In this document: in pieces, positions 11,030-23,170 of the stretch | Numbering within the stretch: position 1 is the stretch's first letter | Layout of the letters: each line of letters begins with the position of its first letter | Assembly: GCF_000143415.4 (NCBI RefSeq) | Contig: NW_003314310.1 | Span: forward strand, 994,611-1,058,610 | From: Selaginella moellendorffii | Lineage: Eukaryota > Streptophyta > Lycopodiopsida > Selaginellales > Selaginellaceae | Reading direction: 5' to 3' | Length of the DNA stretch: 64,000 bases | Made by a program: the position numbers and the translations under genes | The notes under the pieces: generated by a model | Databases searched by the model: none | What the model saw: the letters and a program-made list of their open reading frames with translations, nothing else | What the model was told of the DNA's origin: nothing

Positions 11030-12780
11030 GGCTATTGATCTTAGAAAACAAAACCCTTTTAACATTAACTGTGATTATAATTTATTGCTTCAACTAGATA
11101 CAATACTTTGACATATTAATCCATATGCAGAAGTTTTTAGAATGATGTATAAATTGGAACAAGAAAATATTTTAAGAACTATTATCTCTGGTAGATTTTT
11201 ACATGGAGTATATATGCTCATTAAAAATGAAGGCACAAACCATCATCGATATAATACTCCACAAACTAATGATGTTGTAATAGTTTTCTAAAGTGAAGAT
11301 AGGATGCCACTTTTTGACCGTGAAATATGCATTCATCCAAAATCATCAGAACCACAACATATATCTATTTTAAATGCTAATTGCAATCCTATGGTTTATC
11401 CATTGCTTTTTCCACATGGAGATAAAGCCTAACATGACAAACATTCTTCTAACAAACATATAACACTCCTTCAATATTATGCTTATTATTTGTCCAAAAG
11501 AGATTTAATATTATCATCCTCTATAGTTACATATGACCAAATTTTACATGCTGGAAAACTCACCCAATAATATATTGTAGATGCCTATATTAAAATTGAA
11601 AGAAATAATTTACAATACTATAGATCTAATCAAAAAAATATGAGAGTTGATTTTTATACAGGTTTAATGGATTATATTACTAGCAAAGCTACTGATGCAA
11701 ATGCTCGACTAGGAAAAATTGTTATTTTACCATCTACTTTAATAAGAACCCCAAGAGTTATGCAACAAAATTACCAAGATGCTATGACAATTGCAATAAA
11801 ATACTCAAAACCTAATATTTTCATAATTTTCAATAGCAACCCTAAATGGCCTAAGACATTACAAAATCTACACCCTAATGAAGGACCTGAAGACTGACAT
11901 GATTTAAAATATTTTCTCCATGATATTACAAAACATAATATCTTTGGAAGATGTATTGCATTTATATATGTCATTGAATTCTAAAAAAAGGATTGCCACA
12001 TTGTCATTTCCTAGGCACATTAGACAATGAAAGTAAAATTAAAGACCATAAGTAATATATATCTGCTCAATTACTTAACCATTTATCAGAGCCCAAACTA
12101 TTTGAAATAATTATATCACATATGATACATGGTTTATGTGGATTACTAAATCCTCAAAGTACATGTATGAAAAAAAAAATGCTCAAAAAACTATCCCAAA
12201 AACTTCAATGACAAGACCATATATTATGTAGATGGGTACCTAAACTATTTAAGACCAAACAATGACTGCACCTTCCTTAAAAATCATGTTCCAATTGATA
12301 ATAAATGGATTATATTCCCATATAATAAATATTTATGTAAAAAACAAAGTCCATATAAATGTAGAAATATGTCCATCAATTAAAAGTATTAAGTATCTTT
12401 TTCAATATGTTTAAAAAAGATATAATTGTGTAACCATTGAAATCCAAACAACTACATAGTCTAAAAACATATTAAATTAGGTCACAAATATTATAAATAC
12501 TCAATATATTTCAGCACTAGAAGCTATTTGAAGGATATTTAAATTTAAAATACATGGATGCTCACACCCTGTAATACATCTACCCATTCATCTTTCTAAT
12601 TTTCAACATGTATATTTTACAGAAGGTTTAGAGCACAATGCCTTGCAAAGGGCAATATGTAATGGAACAATGCTAATAAAATGGTTTGAGCTCAATATTC
12701 ATGATCCAAATGCAAAGAGATGGGAATTCCTTACCAGGCTAAGTATGCTTATAACATGTAGAAATTCTGTCCTTATCTGG
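11030..12780 (+). pseudogene. Decayed Helitron Rep/helicase-like transposase
   Basis: Several plus-strand frames, broken by stops and frameshifts, together give the N-terminal half of a Helitron transposase. Landmarks are RVDFYTGLMDYI (about 11643-11680), RVMQQNYQDAM (about 11755-11787), FNSNPKWP (near 11850) and the HUH nuclease motif read as GLPHCHF, with HCH at 11999-12007. Further segments resemble the family's post-HUH region (PIDNKWIIFPYN near 12290). A TEGLEHNAL-type block near 12630 is normally followed by the helicase part. The helicase itself is absent because a LARD fragment begins at about 12790. HUH endonucleases nick and join single strands in rolling-circle transposition; this copy cannot be functional. 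Confidence 0.85.
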
Positions 12781-12792
12781 TCTAAGTACACT

Positions 12793-14281
12793 CGAAATGC
12801 CTAATTAACTCCACTAGCACAAAAGGGACTAATAAAGGGTCCAACAATACTGACTTTTTGCTATCCTAGCAGTAAGGAAAGCATATTTAAAAGGACTAGC
12901 CGACAGATAGCTTTCAATATCCGAAATCACATTCATGATATTTTTCCCCCCCTTAGGGAAGATCAATGTCCTTGTCAATGCATACTTCAATCTAAACCAC
13001 TGCCAAGGAAATAACTCTAGAAAAAGTTCACAATGATCACACTATGTGAGAAATGCACCAACTTAAATGGGTTAGGGTAACCTTTTTGTCTAATGTGGAT
13101 ATGCTACTAACTCAAACACCTTTCAGCTGTCGTTGATAAGGAAATGACCAACAGAATTAGCCACTCTTGCTACTCTGGGTGTCACCTAGCTTACAAAAGT
13201 GTGATACACCCTTGCTCGTAGGGACATAGAGAGAGAACCCAGTGGCCCAAACCCTCATGAGCAAAGAAACCAAGCCCATTAGTAAAGTTTATATAAACTA
13301 CTGTAAACAGACAGTTAGAGTTATTTATATGGTCACGCCCTTTTAACGGAATAAGGAATATCAATAGAGAGGTGGGTGATGTGACCAATCGATCGTAGCT
13401 ACCCTATGACTGAAGAATTCACCATGCAAACGAAGTGTTGAAGCCAATCTACCTATACTAGCCCAAACTCAAAGATCAACAGATGGACAATATCAAAGTC
13501 AAAGACAATGATATCTTAGAGATTTAATTATCAGTGAATAAATCTTATATTAAAACACAAAAGTATTCCAAGTAAATTATCATCTGATAAACCAATATTA
13601 GAGTACAGGAACCACCAAGATCTTTAAAAGTTAAAATCATAGAATTAATCATTCAACAAAATTGAGAAAACTCAATGATAAAATATAACCACCAAAAATT
13701 GTAGATAGTATGCCAAACAACTTACCAAAACTAACTCAAAAAACACAAAATATCATTGATTGGCAAACAAAATGCTCGCGAATGTATTGTTTGAAGGAAA
13801 TAACATTTTAATCTATCAGAAGCAATTGTAATGATAGTCAACAGAATAGAATGAATATGGTAAAACCAATAAACATTCGCTCATGCCAACTGTCATATTA
13901 ACCAATTTGAATAGATTCCAATCAACAATACAAAGGAGCTCAAGTTGCTTAAGTAAGCATCGGCAACATCTTATTGATGTCTCAAACCCAAGAAACTAAT
14001 CTAGAGCAAACCACAAAGAACATACGGTAATGTGAAAAACCATAAGGTATCAAAGAGAATAATTAATTATCATGAAAGATCATTAATCATCCCATCAATA
14101 GAGAAATGCATAATGATTGTCGAAGAAAAGAATCCACCATCCTGAAGAATGGCAAATCATTCTAGATTAACAATAATCAAGCTAATTTTTTTGACAAAAA
14201 CAATCAACTATCCCAAAATGATAATTATTTATCATCAATGATTGCCATATGCAAATATTAACAACATCAAAGTTAATAATA
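12793..14281 (-). mobile_element. LARD fragment: LTR end plus part of the interior
   Basis: 12793-12940 matches the TGTCGC end of the LARD LTR. The C-rich tract and about 1.3 kb after it match 32015-33370. It is minus strand, strongly diverged and truncated on both sides. No coding. Confidence 0.75.
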
Positions 14282-14898
14282 TAGCGCATCTTATTTCTCT
14301 CCCTTTAAGTCAACTGCAAAAGGGGCAATTGCTTGATGAAAGAGCCCTTAGTGGCTATTTTATCCCTATTTATCCCTCAAAGTTCGAAAGATCCACAGTG
14401 ACAGTATATCCAAATCTCATCTCATGATCACATGTGTTACACTCACCCCCCCCCCCCCTTCAGAAAGTCAATGTCCTTATTAACTATTGACTAACAACCC
14501 TTACTGAGCCATAGAGAACTAACACCTCTATTTCTGCACTAAATCTATTAATCCTTTCATTCATTCATTCATAATACACATGGACCAATAGTACAGATAC
14601 ACCTAGTGTAAATGAAATCCACCGGGTGTATGTGTAAATGAAATCCACCGGTGTAAAATCCACCCTTTTATGAATTGCATGCCATACAAACAAAATTGTG
14701 GCTAAGTTTTCATTTTTTGTTTCTTGTGTTTATAATTGAGTTAGTGGTCTAAACCACCGGGCCGTCGGATGAAGATCGTGCGGTCCCTGACGATTCTAGG
14801 GCGCCATTGTCATCGAATCCTTATCACGATAGGGCGCTCTTGATCGCTCTCCGGATCATCGATTCCAGCGCGCGGCGGCGAGGGTTTCAACTAACCAA
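14282..14898 (+). promoter_or_regulatory. Upstream region of NTPase copy 1
   Basis: After a C homopolymer near 14445, the last about 330 bp (with the leader GTGCGGTCCCTGACGATTCT) recur before copies 2, 3 and 4 at 27720-28012, 40795-40969 and 43793-43992; copy 5 keeps only parts. Conservation upstream of the shared ATG suggests a common promoter and 5' leader moved with the gene during duplication. No TATA box could be assigned with confidence. Confidence 0.45.
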
Positions 14899-16548
14899 AT
14901 GGACGAGGAATTGGCTAAGGTGGAGGCTCAAATCGGGCTTCTTGAGCTGCAGATCCAAGCGGCTGGGGAATCTTTTCTCTCTGCCTTTCAGAGTGACAAT
15001 CTATCTCTGGCGGACTATTGGCAGAAGAAGGAAGAGCAGCTGCGGAAGGAAAAAGAACAGCTGCGGAAGGAAAAATTACAGCTGCGGAAGAAGGAACTCC
15101 TCCTCCTCCAATGTAATGGTAAGTCATTCTGTGTGTATTTAGCTTTCCCCCTCGATTTGGGGCGTTTTGCTGTGTGTGTGGTTCCATGTGGCTATGGCTG
15201 CTTTCGGCCATGGTTAAGGATTTTGCCAGAGGTGGCTTCAATTCGCTTTTATTTTGGGTTGCTGGAAGTGTGGCTTTTGGCTATGCTGACGCATGCTCCC
15301 CTGGTCGTCCTTGTATGGCTATGGCTGTTGAGACCCTGGTTTTTTCTTCTAGATCTAATACTAACTTTATTTTGTTCTGAATGTTGCAGTGCACGGACCT
15401 GGTAAGCAATTGGGAAAGCCCTTTGTTTCCTAGCCCATTTTCTGTCCAGTTCTTGGTATTCCATTTGTCCAGTTCTGGATGCTACTTTATCTAGTTGGGT
15501 GTCTTCTCTTTGGGATGACTGGTAGCCTGACACTATAGTTTGCTCAGTTCTGCTCACAAGTCTGTGCGTTCCTCCAAAGCCCCCTTGTTTGCTTTTCATG
15601 TCTGTCTTGTGTTTTACTTGGTCATTCCGCGATGCCTTTTCTTTCAAATTTCGTCGCTGCTAATCTGGTAGCCCTCTCTGTCGAGTACCCTTCGCCTCTC
15701 AGATCTGTGTTGCGAAATCCCTGACCATAACCACACATGGAAGAGATGACTAACCGAGTTCTCCTCTCCCGCAGCAGCCTCTCTTTCACCCGGAGCAGCA
15801 GCAACTCTTTATCCCGGAGCGGCTGCTTTGCTTTCCCTGTCTGGTCACGGTTAAGGATTTTTGCTTCCTGAATCTGTTTCTTTCTTTCTGTGTGGATATT
15901 TGGTAATCTCCGCATCCTTGTGGTCATTCTCACCCCTGTTTGCCCTTTGGCTGTGTTTAATTCTGTGGCCATTCCTCCATAGACTTTATTGTGCCTCTCA
16001 CAGCATCAGCGCCAGCAGCGGGACTTCCTCCAGCCGATTCTTAGGTGCCTGGTAAAAATGATGTCTAGGGGACTGAAAGCCATAATTTTTTGTGTCAGAC
16101 AAGATCGCCTGGGCCAAGAAGCTGAACGAGAACCTGACCGCAGATTTTGCTGACGATGGCACTGACTGGACAAGCCATGCGACTTTTCGGGAGCTCCATA
16201 CTTCCGCTTTCTCTGGAATGGAGTAAAACATACATGTACATGGGTCGCTCACTCTTACAGAGATAAAAAGTTTCGTATCGGCCTTGAGACACGGCACTTT
16301 GGATAATGACAACCTTCCTCCAGACCACTGCTCTCGCTACGGTGGCTGGATATCTTCGGCAACTTTGGAAGAACACCTCCAAGAAGGTCGTCTTTATCAA
16401 TGGCGAATGTTTAATTGACAATCCCTCGAGGACAATGTGGCTGGCTCTTTTGCTGAGCTACATAGACGACCTTCCAGCCGAGCTTTCATGCTGGGGGCTG
16501 GACCTTGAAAGTATTAGAATTTTGGATCCTGATGCTGCGGGTAAATGA
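14899..16548 (+). pseudogene. Crinkler-like P-loop NTPase family, copy 1 (broken)
   Basis: Exon 1 (14899-15118) starts MDEELAKVEAQ and encodes a charged coiled coil with three heptads of the EQLRKEK type. It ends at a GTAAGT donor. Later conserved blocks, separated by probable introns, encode a Pro/Ala-rich linker and the NTPase core ATVAGYLRQLWKNTSKKVVF. The Walker A segment is deleted between 16314 and 16321, where copy 4 has GTPGSGKT. The region after the first half of the NTPase is also missing, replaced by sequence that in copy 5 lies beyond the stop codon, so the Walker B block and the C-terminal domain are gone. The frame closes at 16548. With the ATP-binding loop lost and frames broken upstream, this is a pseudogene. 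Confidence 0.75.
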
Positions 16549-16559
16549 AGTGAGTGTTG

Positions 16560-16900
16560 TGGAGGATTTCAATCCTTGTCCCCCTCAGGATTTTCCAGAA
16601 CTTGCTAAGCCAGAACATCTTTCAGAGGTACACTGGTTTCTTCCTCTCCTTCAAAGCCTTCTCTTCCTGGATTTCATCACCATTGTTATCGGAAAACTTC
16701 ACCTTTGGCTTGTACATGCTGGGATCCTTCTTCTTGATCTTGGCTATCATCTCTAAAATTAGTATCTTTGCAGCACTCCATCTTCCAGTCTTCCTCATTT
16801 GATGGCAAATTCATGTCCAGAAGCTTACACTTTCAAAGCAATGCCAATTTTGGCCTTTGCTTAGGATAATAATTCAAAGTTGAAGAGATTAGAATACTCT
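16560..16900 (-). other. Conserved tail segment fused to NTPase copy 1
   Basis: This segment recurs after copies 2 and 3 (29690-29990 and 42680-43018). On the minus strand those copies keep an open frame, including KPKVKFSDN and NEEDW, that I do not recognise. A short match (TNFRDAS) lies on the plus strand after copy 5 near 58930. It may be a fragment of another gene brought in by the deletion that truncated copies 1-3. Confidence 0.4.
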
Positions 16901-17443
16901 TTCTTGAGCTAGTCAATTGCTATAATATAAAAACTGTTGGAGGGATTTGAGAAATAAAGGAGCAAAATAAAAATATTGAACAGAAACATTGATGGGAAGA
17001 CCAAAGTGATGAAAGTAAATGTAAAAAGAAATAAAATAAAAATAAAGGGAAGGAAAAAAAAATTTAAAAGTATGAAACAAAAAGGAAAAGTCTCAAATAT
17101 GCAATCCTAAAAACAACTTGCAGTAATAAAAGCTCAAACTCAAGATTGCTTACACTCACCACATATATACATTTGTATAATTGTTGAAAACTGATTTTAT
17201 TGTTAGTATAGATGATTTTGCCACACAATGCAACTGTAAATGGCAATGTGTGGCAACAAGCCAAGCAATAAAACATAAACCCACAAACCTTTATCAACTT
17301 TTATCATTTTATCATTCCAGACACCACAAGCCAAAATCCCTGCTTCATAAACCAGAATTCTGCAACAAGGAAATTCATTGCTCCATTTCTCCAAGAGGAT
17401 AGAGATGACACCTAATGTCTAAAGCACTATACCTCTAATACCA

Positions 17444-17646
17444 TGTGAAGAGTCTCCATCTAACACTCTAAAGAAAGAGAGCAGCTAAAACCTTAAATTG
17501 ACTCAAGCCACTTAGCTTGACTCTAACAGTGGTAAGATAGGATGGCATTGGTGGCTGCCACATTCTCTACTTTGGTGGCAGGAAGACCCTTTATTCACAA
17601 TGTCTAGAGGGATGAGCATACCTATACATAGAAGCTGCTTAAACAA
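17444..17646 (-). repeat. Short LTR-like repeat with tRNA-Met primer site
   Basis: TGTGAAGAG at 17444 preceded by a degenerate TACCA reads on the minus strand as an LTR end followed by a TGGTAT primer site. Related copies at 40588-40810, 43558-43793 and 55512-55747 lie just upstream of NTPase copies 3, 4 and 5. No internal coding region is attached. Confidence 0.45.
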
Positions 17647-17804
17647 GCTATGGCATGCAATTTGTAAAAGGGTGAGTGTTACTGCAGCAAATTTCACTCA
17701 CAATACAGTGTCCATATGGCAGTTTTCTATTGGTTTGGCATTAAATGTCATTTGGATCCCTCATGGATACCCCATGGATGCTGGCCCGATGGGTTGATGT
17801 CCCC

Positions 17805-18429
17805 ATAATATGAACAATGTTCTATACATAGATGCCACATATCATCAAGTTTGACCCCATGACATAGGGATTCATTAGGTCATAGGGTTTAGGAGATGCT
17901 TCCTTGCTTTAGTGCCTGGTCATGGCAGCAGGGTGCAAGCTGCCCCACTAAGAACCTAACCCTAAAGTGCGATGGAAAGCGCATGTTTCTTGGTAGCAGA
18001 TATTTGCTAGTGATTGGTTTTAAATGTTTTTGTGGGCAGTGTTGGAAGTGGCTTTGATTTACTACTCGATTGCTCTCTATAGACTTTCAAGTTCTTACCA
18101 TGAGTATAGTTCCCTCGCTAGTTTACTTCAAATTTCTGTCACTGAAACTTTTTCTTCTAGGTTACTGGAAGACGTGGAGGAAGACAAGATGGATGGCCTT
18201 CCATCCAATTTTAGTGATTCGGACTGCGGTTCCAGTATGGATAGTGACAATGATGCTCTCCTAGAGGTTTGCTTAGTTTCTAGCCTCCTAAATTCATGAT
18301 TTGCACGTTTCTAGGCTTTCTATAATTTTTTGCAATCGAGGGCATTTGGTAGTCCAGCTGCATTTAGCACTTGGATGCACCTGACGATCCTCAAGACTAA
18401 GACTACTGCTTTTACCTCGCATGCTATCT
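17805..18429 (+). other. Stretch before the integrase gene, no assigned gene
   Basis: A short frame at about 18160-18270 encodes an acidic Ser/Asp-rich segment (SDSDCGSSMDSDN) ending at a GT, which could be an N-terminal exon of the element below. Otherwise I see nothing. Confidence 0.3.
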
Positions 18430-19810
18430 TAGAATTTCTAAGCCAACACTATACAAATACATACGGCTTGTCGATCTAAATTGTAGAGGTGTATATTACA
18501 GAGTACCACCCGAAGAAGTACTTCATCACGTTCAAAATAACAATGCCATGAATTGAGGTGGCACAAACTGGAGGATTATCAATTCTCAATCTAGCTGTCG
18601 AATTGGAGGATACTAGTTTAGCCAATGCCAAATTTGTGAGGCTTTAGCCACTCACGATCCTAGTAGGTTGGAACAAAGGCACATGACAAGGATTCGACAA
18701 TGGATTTATAGGAACGAGGAGGCACTTTGCCATATGGATTGTGAGTATTCTTTCATTTCTGTTTTTTTGTCAACACATGTGGTAACATGCTTATTGTAGC
18801 ATATTGCAAGCTTGTAAGCTATGGTTTCGATGTACATGCCATTATTTGCTGGGCAACTCATTATATTGTAGCTTGCGAGCTAACTACCTCCAAAGAATCC
18901 TATGCAATATTCAACACATATGCACAGGCTGTTCGTCGATTTGCAAGGCCCAAGCACATCCGAAGCGACAATGCTCCAAAACACAATGAGGTTGAGAGGG
19001 ACAGAGTCCTACAGCTAGGAGCTTCATATGTGGGACATCAACACATAACTAGGTACTCACAGCATTAAAGTTTTTCCAAATAAGGACTAAATCAAATTTG
19101 TTTTGCAGCCTATAAAGCATTTGTGGAGAGAGCTCTTTGAGTGTGTGGTGTGGTTTTATAAGCACCTTTTTGAGTCCATGGAAGATATAAGAATTCTCGA
19201 TGTATCTAATCCATAGCACAACTAGAGTCTATGTTGTGGTTTTGCTCCGTACCTCAAGAAGGATATTTCACATTGGGTTGCAACCTGGAACGTCCATGAG
19301 GTCCGTCCGTATTGACGTGGTGATTACTTTAAACCATCTTATGTTCCTGCAAACTTATTTCAACCGATGGAACGAGAGTTTGGGTAAGAATTTTGGTAAT
19401 GTTACAGAATTCTTTATTAATTGTGCTTTTGTAGGATTATGCTGGCTGTTGGTGGAAAAGATATTGAAAATGTTCCTGGACCATTTCTCTCCAATATCGA
19501 AGGTGCAACTCTGTCAAAGGTAATCTTTAGAACAAAAATAGAACAATTTCTTTAAATCTATTTTGTTGTTTTTAGCTACCTTACAGGCTCATGGCACTGT
19601 TCGAAACCAAGCATTTTTTATGCATCAGGAGGGACTCAACTTGGACGAACAATATCTACTTCATTTGGATCTAATAATGGAGTGTGCAATGGCTGATGTT
19701 GCAGGTGTAGATCTACCACTTTACATTGAGAGTGCCTTGCCTATAACAACACCAGTGAAGCAAGGAGTTTTGGAAAAATTATACTTGGCCATACTTGGAG
19801 AAAATTGAGT
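18430..19810 (+). pseudogene. Decayed DDE integrase-core gene (transposon-borne)
   Basis: Reconstructed exons match the eukaryotic integrase core family found in multicopy transposon-like genes. In order they are: THDPSRLEQRHMTRIRQWIY followed by HMD (about 18645-18740, first catalytic Asp); YCKLVSYGFDVHAI (18800-18845); RRFARPKHIRSDN (about 18928-18970, second catalytic Asp); KHLWRELFE and YKHLFESMEDIRILDV (19110-19207); and a WNVHEVRP block near 19290. The usual RIERLW motif reads PIKHLW, so the expected catalytic Glu is Lys, and stop codons interrupt the last block. Small introns with GT-AG borders can be placed. A conserved but unidentified tail runs to about 19808. It is not functional as read. 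The HECT-like gene follows on the same strand. Confidence 0.7.
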
Positions 19811-21305
19811 GTTTTTTAGTGTACATTTTAAATTTAAATTCAATTCTTGATTTCTTCAATTTTAGGGTTCCCACATTCGAGATTTGGGTTTACACCAAGT
19901 CCCACCCATATTAATTGTGCCTTGGATACGAGGCAATTTCATTTTATGACATGATTTTGTCGATGGTTCATTCGTTCTTCCAATTGATTCACGTCATTTA
20001 ACTGGAGGCAAGGCTTTTAATGCACACTCCCCCAATCGCAAGACCATCGCCCAAGCAAGAGCGCCACAGCTATGATGGTGGGTAGCTTCTCCTTGATCAA
20101 GTTTGCATAATCAATCCCTTGTGGTTTCTAGGTTCGAAGCAAGAATGCTGCACGCCTCAATACCAGTAGACACTATGCAGGAAACACCTCGTGAGCATGC
20201 AACTAAGCACTTGATGTTCCGCAATCGGTACAGCTAACAATCCTGCGAGACACATGCCAACCACTTGATTTTCCAAGCTCCACAACAAGGACATCAACTC
20301 CAACAACATCCCATCCATAGCTCTTGATTGCATTTGAGCAAGTAGAGTGCCACCTAACATTGCATACATTGCAACATATGCAGAACCTCTAACATGTTTC
20401 CTTCTCCTCACCTTCCTTGGAAAGTAGCAGCCCGAATGTCCAAAATGAGCAAGTCTGAATACCTCATGCCCACAGTGTTGTCCAATCTAGAATGTTGCCA
20501 CCAACACCAAGTATAAGACGTGCTCACGGAACCCCATATAGTGCCACTGCTACCAGCCCCACAACTCCACTAGCTGCTACTACTCTCGCAACTCCATCTA
20601 CTGGTACAAGTGTCAGTACTTGGCCATCTACCTCCCGAAGCAACAAGCGGTCTAGCTCAGTAGGTTTGTCATTTGTACCTATCTTTTTTCCATGTGTTGT
20701 TTTGCATAGGGTGAGTTGACAATGCCGCCACACTAGCAAGCTTATAGTTCCTCATCAGCATTCCACAACTACTCCCAAGGATCGACATCATCATTTAGTG
20801 GAGCTTCAACATCCAGATATATTCAAGCTGATGCTCAAGGTGGGCTGCCATGTGAGCCACAAGTATAACATGACCCTATGCACTCTTCATTTCTTTTTTC
20901 TTTGGATTTGTTTAACTCATTTTCGTTTTATTGTGCTAGACTCTCTCACCGCTTGTGGCTGTAGTGCACACCTATACCGATTACAATCGGTAGTCCTTAT
21001 TTTGTCATCGTGGACATCGTGGCAGTCAATCCAAAGTCATTGGTGGGATGTCACCTACGACACCCTTGGTCCCCCGCCCGTTCACCACAGTTCTTATCAC
21101 GAAGTGGATTGCAATCCCGAAAACTTTTTTGCACACTTGTATGGGCAGAAAAGATAGCCATCTGTGAAAGTGACGGAACTTGACGAGCTGGCAGTGGACC
21201 TCCCAAAGTGTCTCATATGGGGTGGCTTATACTCCAGTATTCCTTTCCAGCCCAGCACGGCCCAACATGCAATTCTACTATCACTCCAAGCCTCAAGAAT
21301 CCAAC

Positions 21306-23170
21306 TGTGAGACACAAAATCCCTAGGCCCCAAAGTGGAGCCGAAAGGGTGCCACGTGGTAGTGGCCAAAGTGAAAGCCAAATGAACATAACATGTTTGG
21401 ACTAAAAGCTCCGACTTGAAAGGTTGAGAGCGGGAGTGGAACTCCCAACGAAGTGTTCGAGGAACAAGCACAAAGCAAGCAATGAGTGAGTCTCTAGAAA
21501 AGGGACACAAGAGGACCAACACATGACACGTGGCAGAGTCCGAGATGGAGTTCGAGACGGAGTCCGAGATAGAGTCCGAGATGGACCCGAGATGGAGTTC
21601 GAGACAGAGTCCGAGATGGAGTCCAAGATGAAGTCCGAGATGGACCCGAGATGGAGTTCGAGACAAAGTCCGAGATGGAGTCCGAGATGAAGTCCGAGAT
21701 GGACTCGAGATGGAGTTCGAGACAGAGTCCGAGATGGAGTCCGAGATGGACCCGAGATGGAGTCCAAGATGGACCGAGACGGAGTTTGAGATGGAGTCCG
21801 AGATGGACCCGAGATGGAATCCGAGATGGAGTCCAAGATGGACCCGAGATGGAGTCCGAGATGGAGTCCGAGATGGACCGAGACGGAGTCTAAGATGGAG
21901 TTCGAGATGGAGTTTAAGATGGACCCAAGATGGAGACCGAGGTCGAGACTGAGACCGAGACCAAGACCGAGACTGAGACCGGGACCGAGACCAAGACCGG
22001 GGTTGAGACCGAGACCAAGATCGGGACCGAGACCGAGACCGAGACCGAGGCCGAGGCCGAGACCAAGCCCGAGCCCGAGGATGAGTCCGAGTCCGAGTTC
22101 GAGTCTGAGTCCGAGTCCGAGTCCGACTCTAAGTCCGAGTCTGAGTCCGAGTCCAAGTCTGAGTCCAAGTCTGAGAGGGTGAAAGCCCAAAGCGTTTGTC
22201 TCCCAAACCCTGGGGGGTTTGGTGAGCTCCAAAAGTATAGTGAGGGGGAGAACTGCAGTGGAGCCAGTTTGGCCAAGAAAGGCTAGTTTGGCCCAGGAAG
22301 GCTGTACCCAGTGTTGGGTGGTGAGCTACCCACTAGAAAGTCCAAGACTAGGGTGAACATGGACTGACAAGCAAGGTAACTTGGTGAAGTGTTCAAGAGT
22401 CGGCTCTAGTTCCCCTAGGAGATCGACTGGCTGATACTCCCAATCCAAGTGTGGGTGGCACTACATACTTGGATACTTGGCATGGCTCAACGGAACCTCG
22501 CTCTAAGCCCATGGCTAGAGCACCCAAAGGCGGAAGGCGAGAAGAGTACCCACGAGGCTCGCGTAAGGCTACAGTGTTCCGAAATGTTGCCCCAAAGTCC
22601 CAGACTGTGAAAAGGAAAAGGAGCCATCTTTTAGTGTGGAAGTCAAGGATACGGTTGTGTGAGGAAGAAGTCCCAGAGGACCGTAGGACTTAGTAGTCGA
22701 GCTTGTGGGCTTTGATCCAATGGCAATGTTGGCGAACACGGCCATGAACAAAAAGGGACATGGTGGGGACTAGAAAAGGGGTATTGGGGAAAGCTAATCC
22801 CCATGTCTGTGGGCATCCTAAGGATGCTAAGGAGTGGATTTAGGATGATCACTCATGGATGGATGGCCCAGTCCTTGAGAGACGGGACTGTGATGCAAGT
22901 GGTGTTAGACCACCGGTGTGACCAAGGTGAAGGGGCATGGCCTTAGCGTAACAGGTTGATAAGTCAATGGTACCTTGGGGTGTCGGTCATGGGATCAGAC
23001 ACATGGAGCACTTGGACCAAGTGCAAAGGTTGAGTGGCGGGGATGCTATTCTTGGGGCTAGCAAACCCAAGTCCAAAATAGGACTTATGGAGGTTGTGAG
23101 TGAGATTCCTCCAAGTGGTCAAAGGTGTGGTTAAGTGACTAAAGTAGAATGGAAAATTAAGTCGCTTACA
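21306..23170 (+). mobile_element. Solo LTR with minisatellite, TSD CCAAC
   Basis: The sequence from TGTGAGAC (21306) to GTCGCTTACA (23170) is 1865 bp. It is flanked by perfect CCAAC duplications (21301-21305 and 23171-23175). Its reverse complement is related to 47741-49527. No internal region or second LTR is present. Removing it rejoins an open plus-strand frame of the HECT-like gene. Confidence 0.88.
21536..22172 (+). repeat. GAGATGGAGTCC-type minisatellite inside the solo LTR
   Basis: About 640 bp consist of 6- and 12-bp units such as GAGTCC and GAGATGGAGTCC, grading into GAGACC units. It is open in several frames on both strands, giving Arg/Pro, Ser/Glu or Leu/Gly repeats, which I attribute to the repeat and not to protein coding. 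The same kind of tract sits in the LTRs at 48751-49290 and 51797-52075. Confidence 0.9.

Noticed and set aside
20157-20411. Minus-strand 84-codon frame as a gene
   Set aside because: It overlaps the Gln-rich N-terminal exons of the plus-strand HECT-like gene and has no recognisable domain.
21402-22286. Open frames of up to 276 codons with Leu/Gly, Arg/Pro or Ser/Glu repeats
   Set aside because: Produced by the GAG-rich minisatellite of the solo LTR; there is no start context, no domain, and they are open in many frames.
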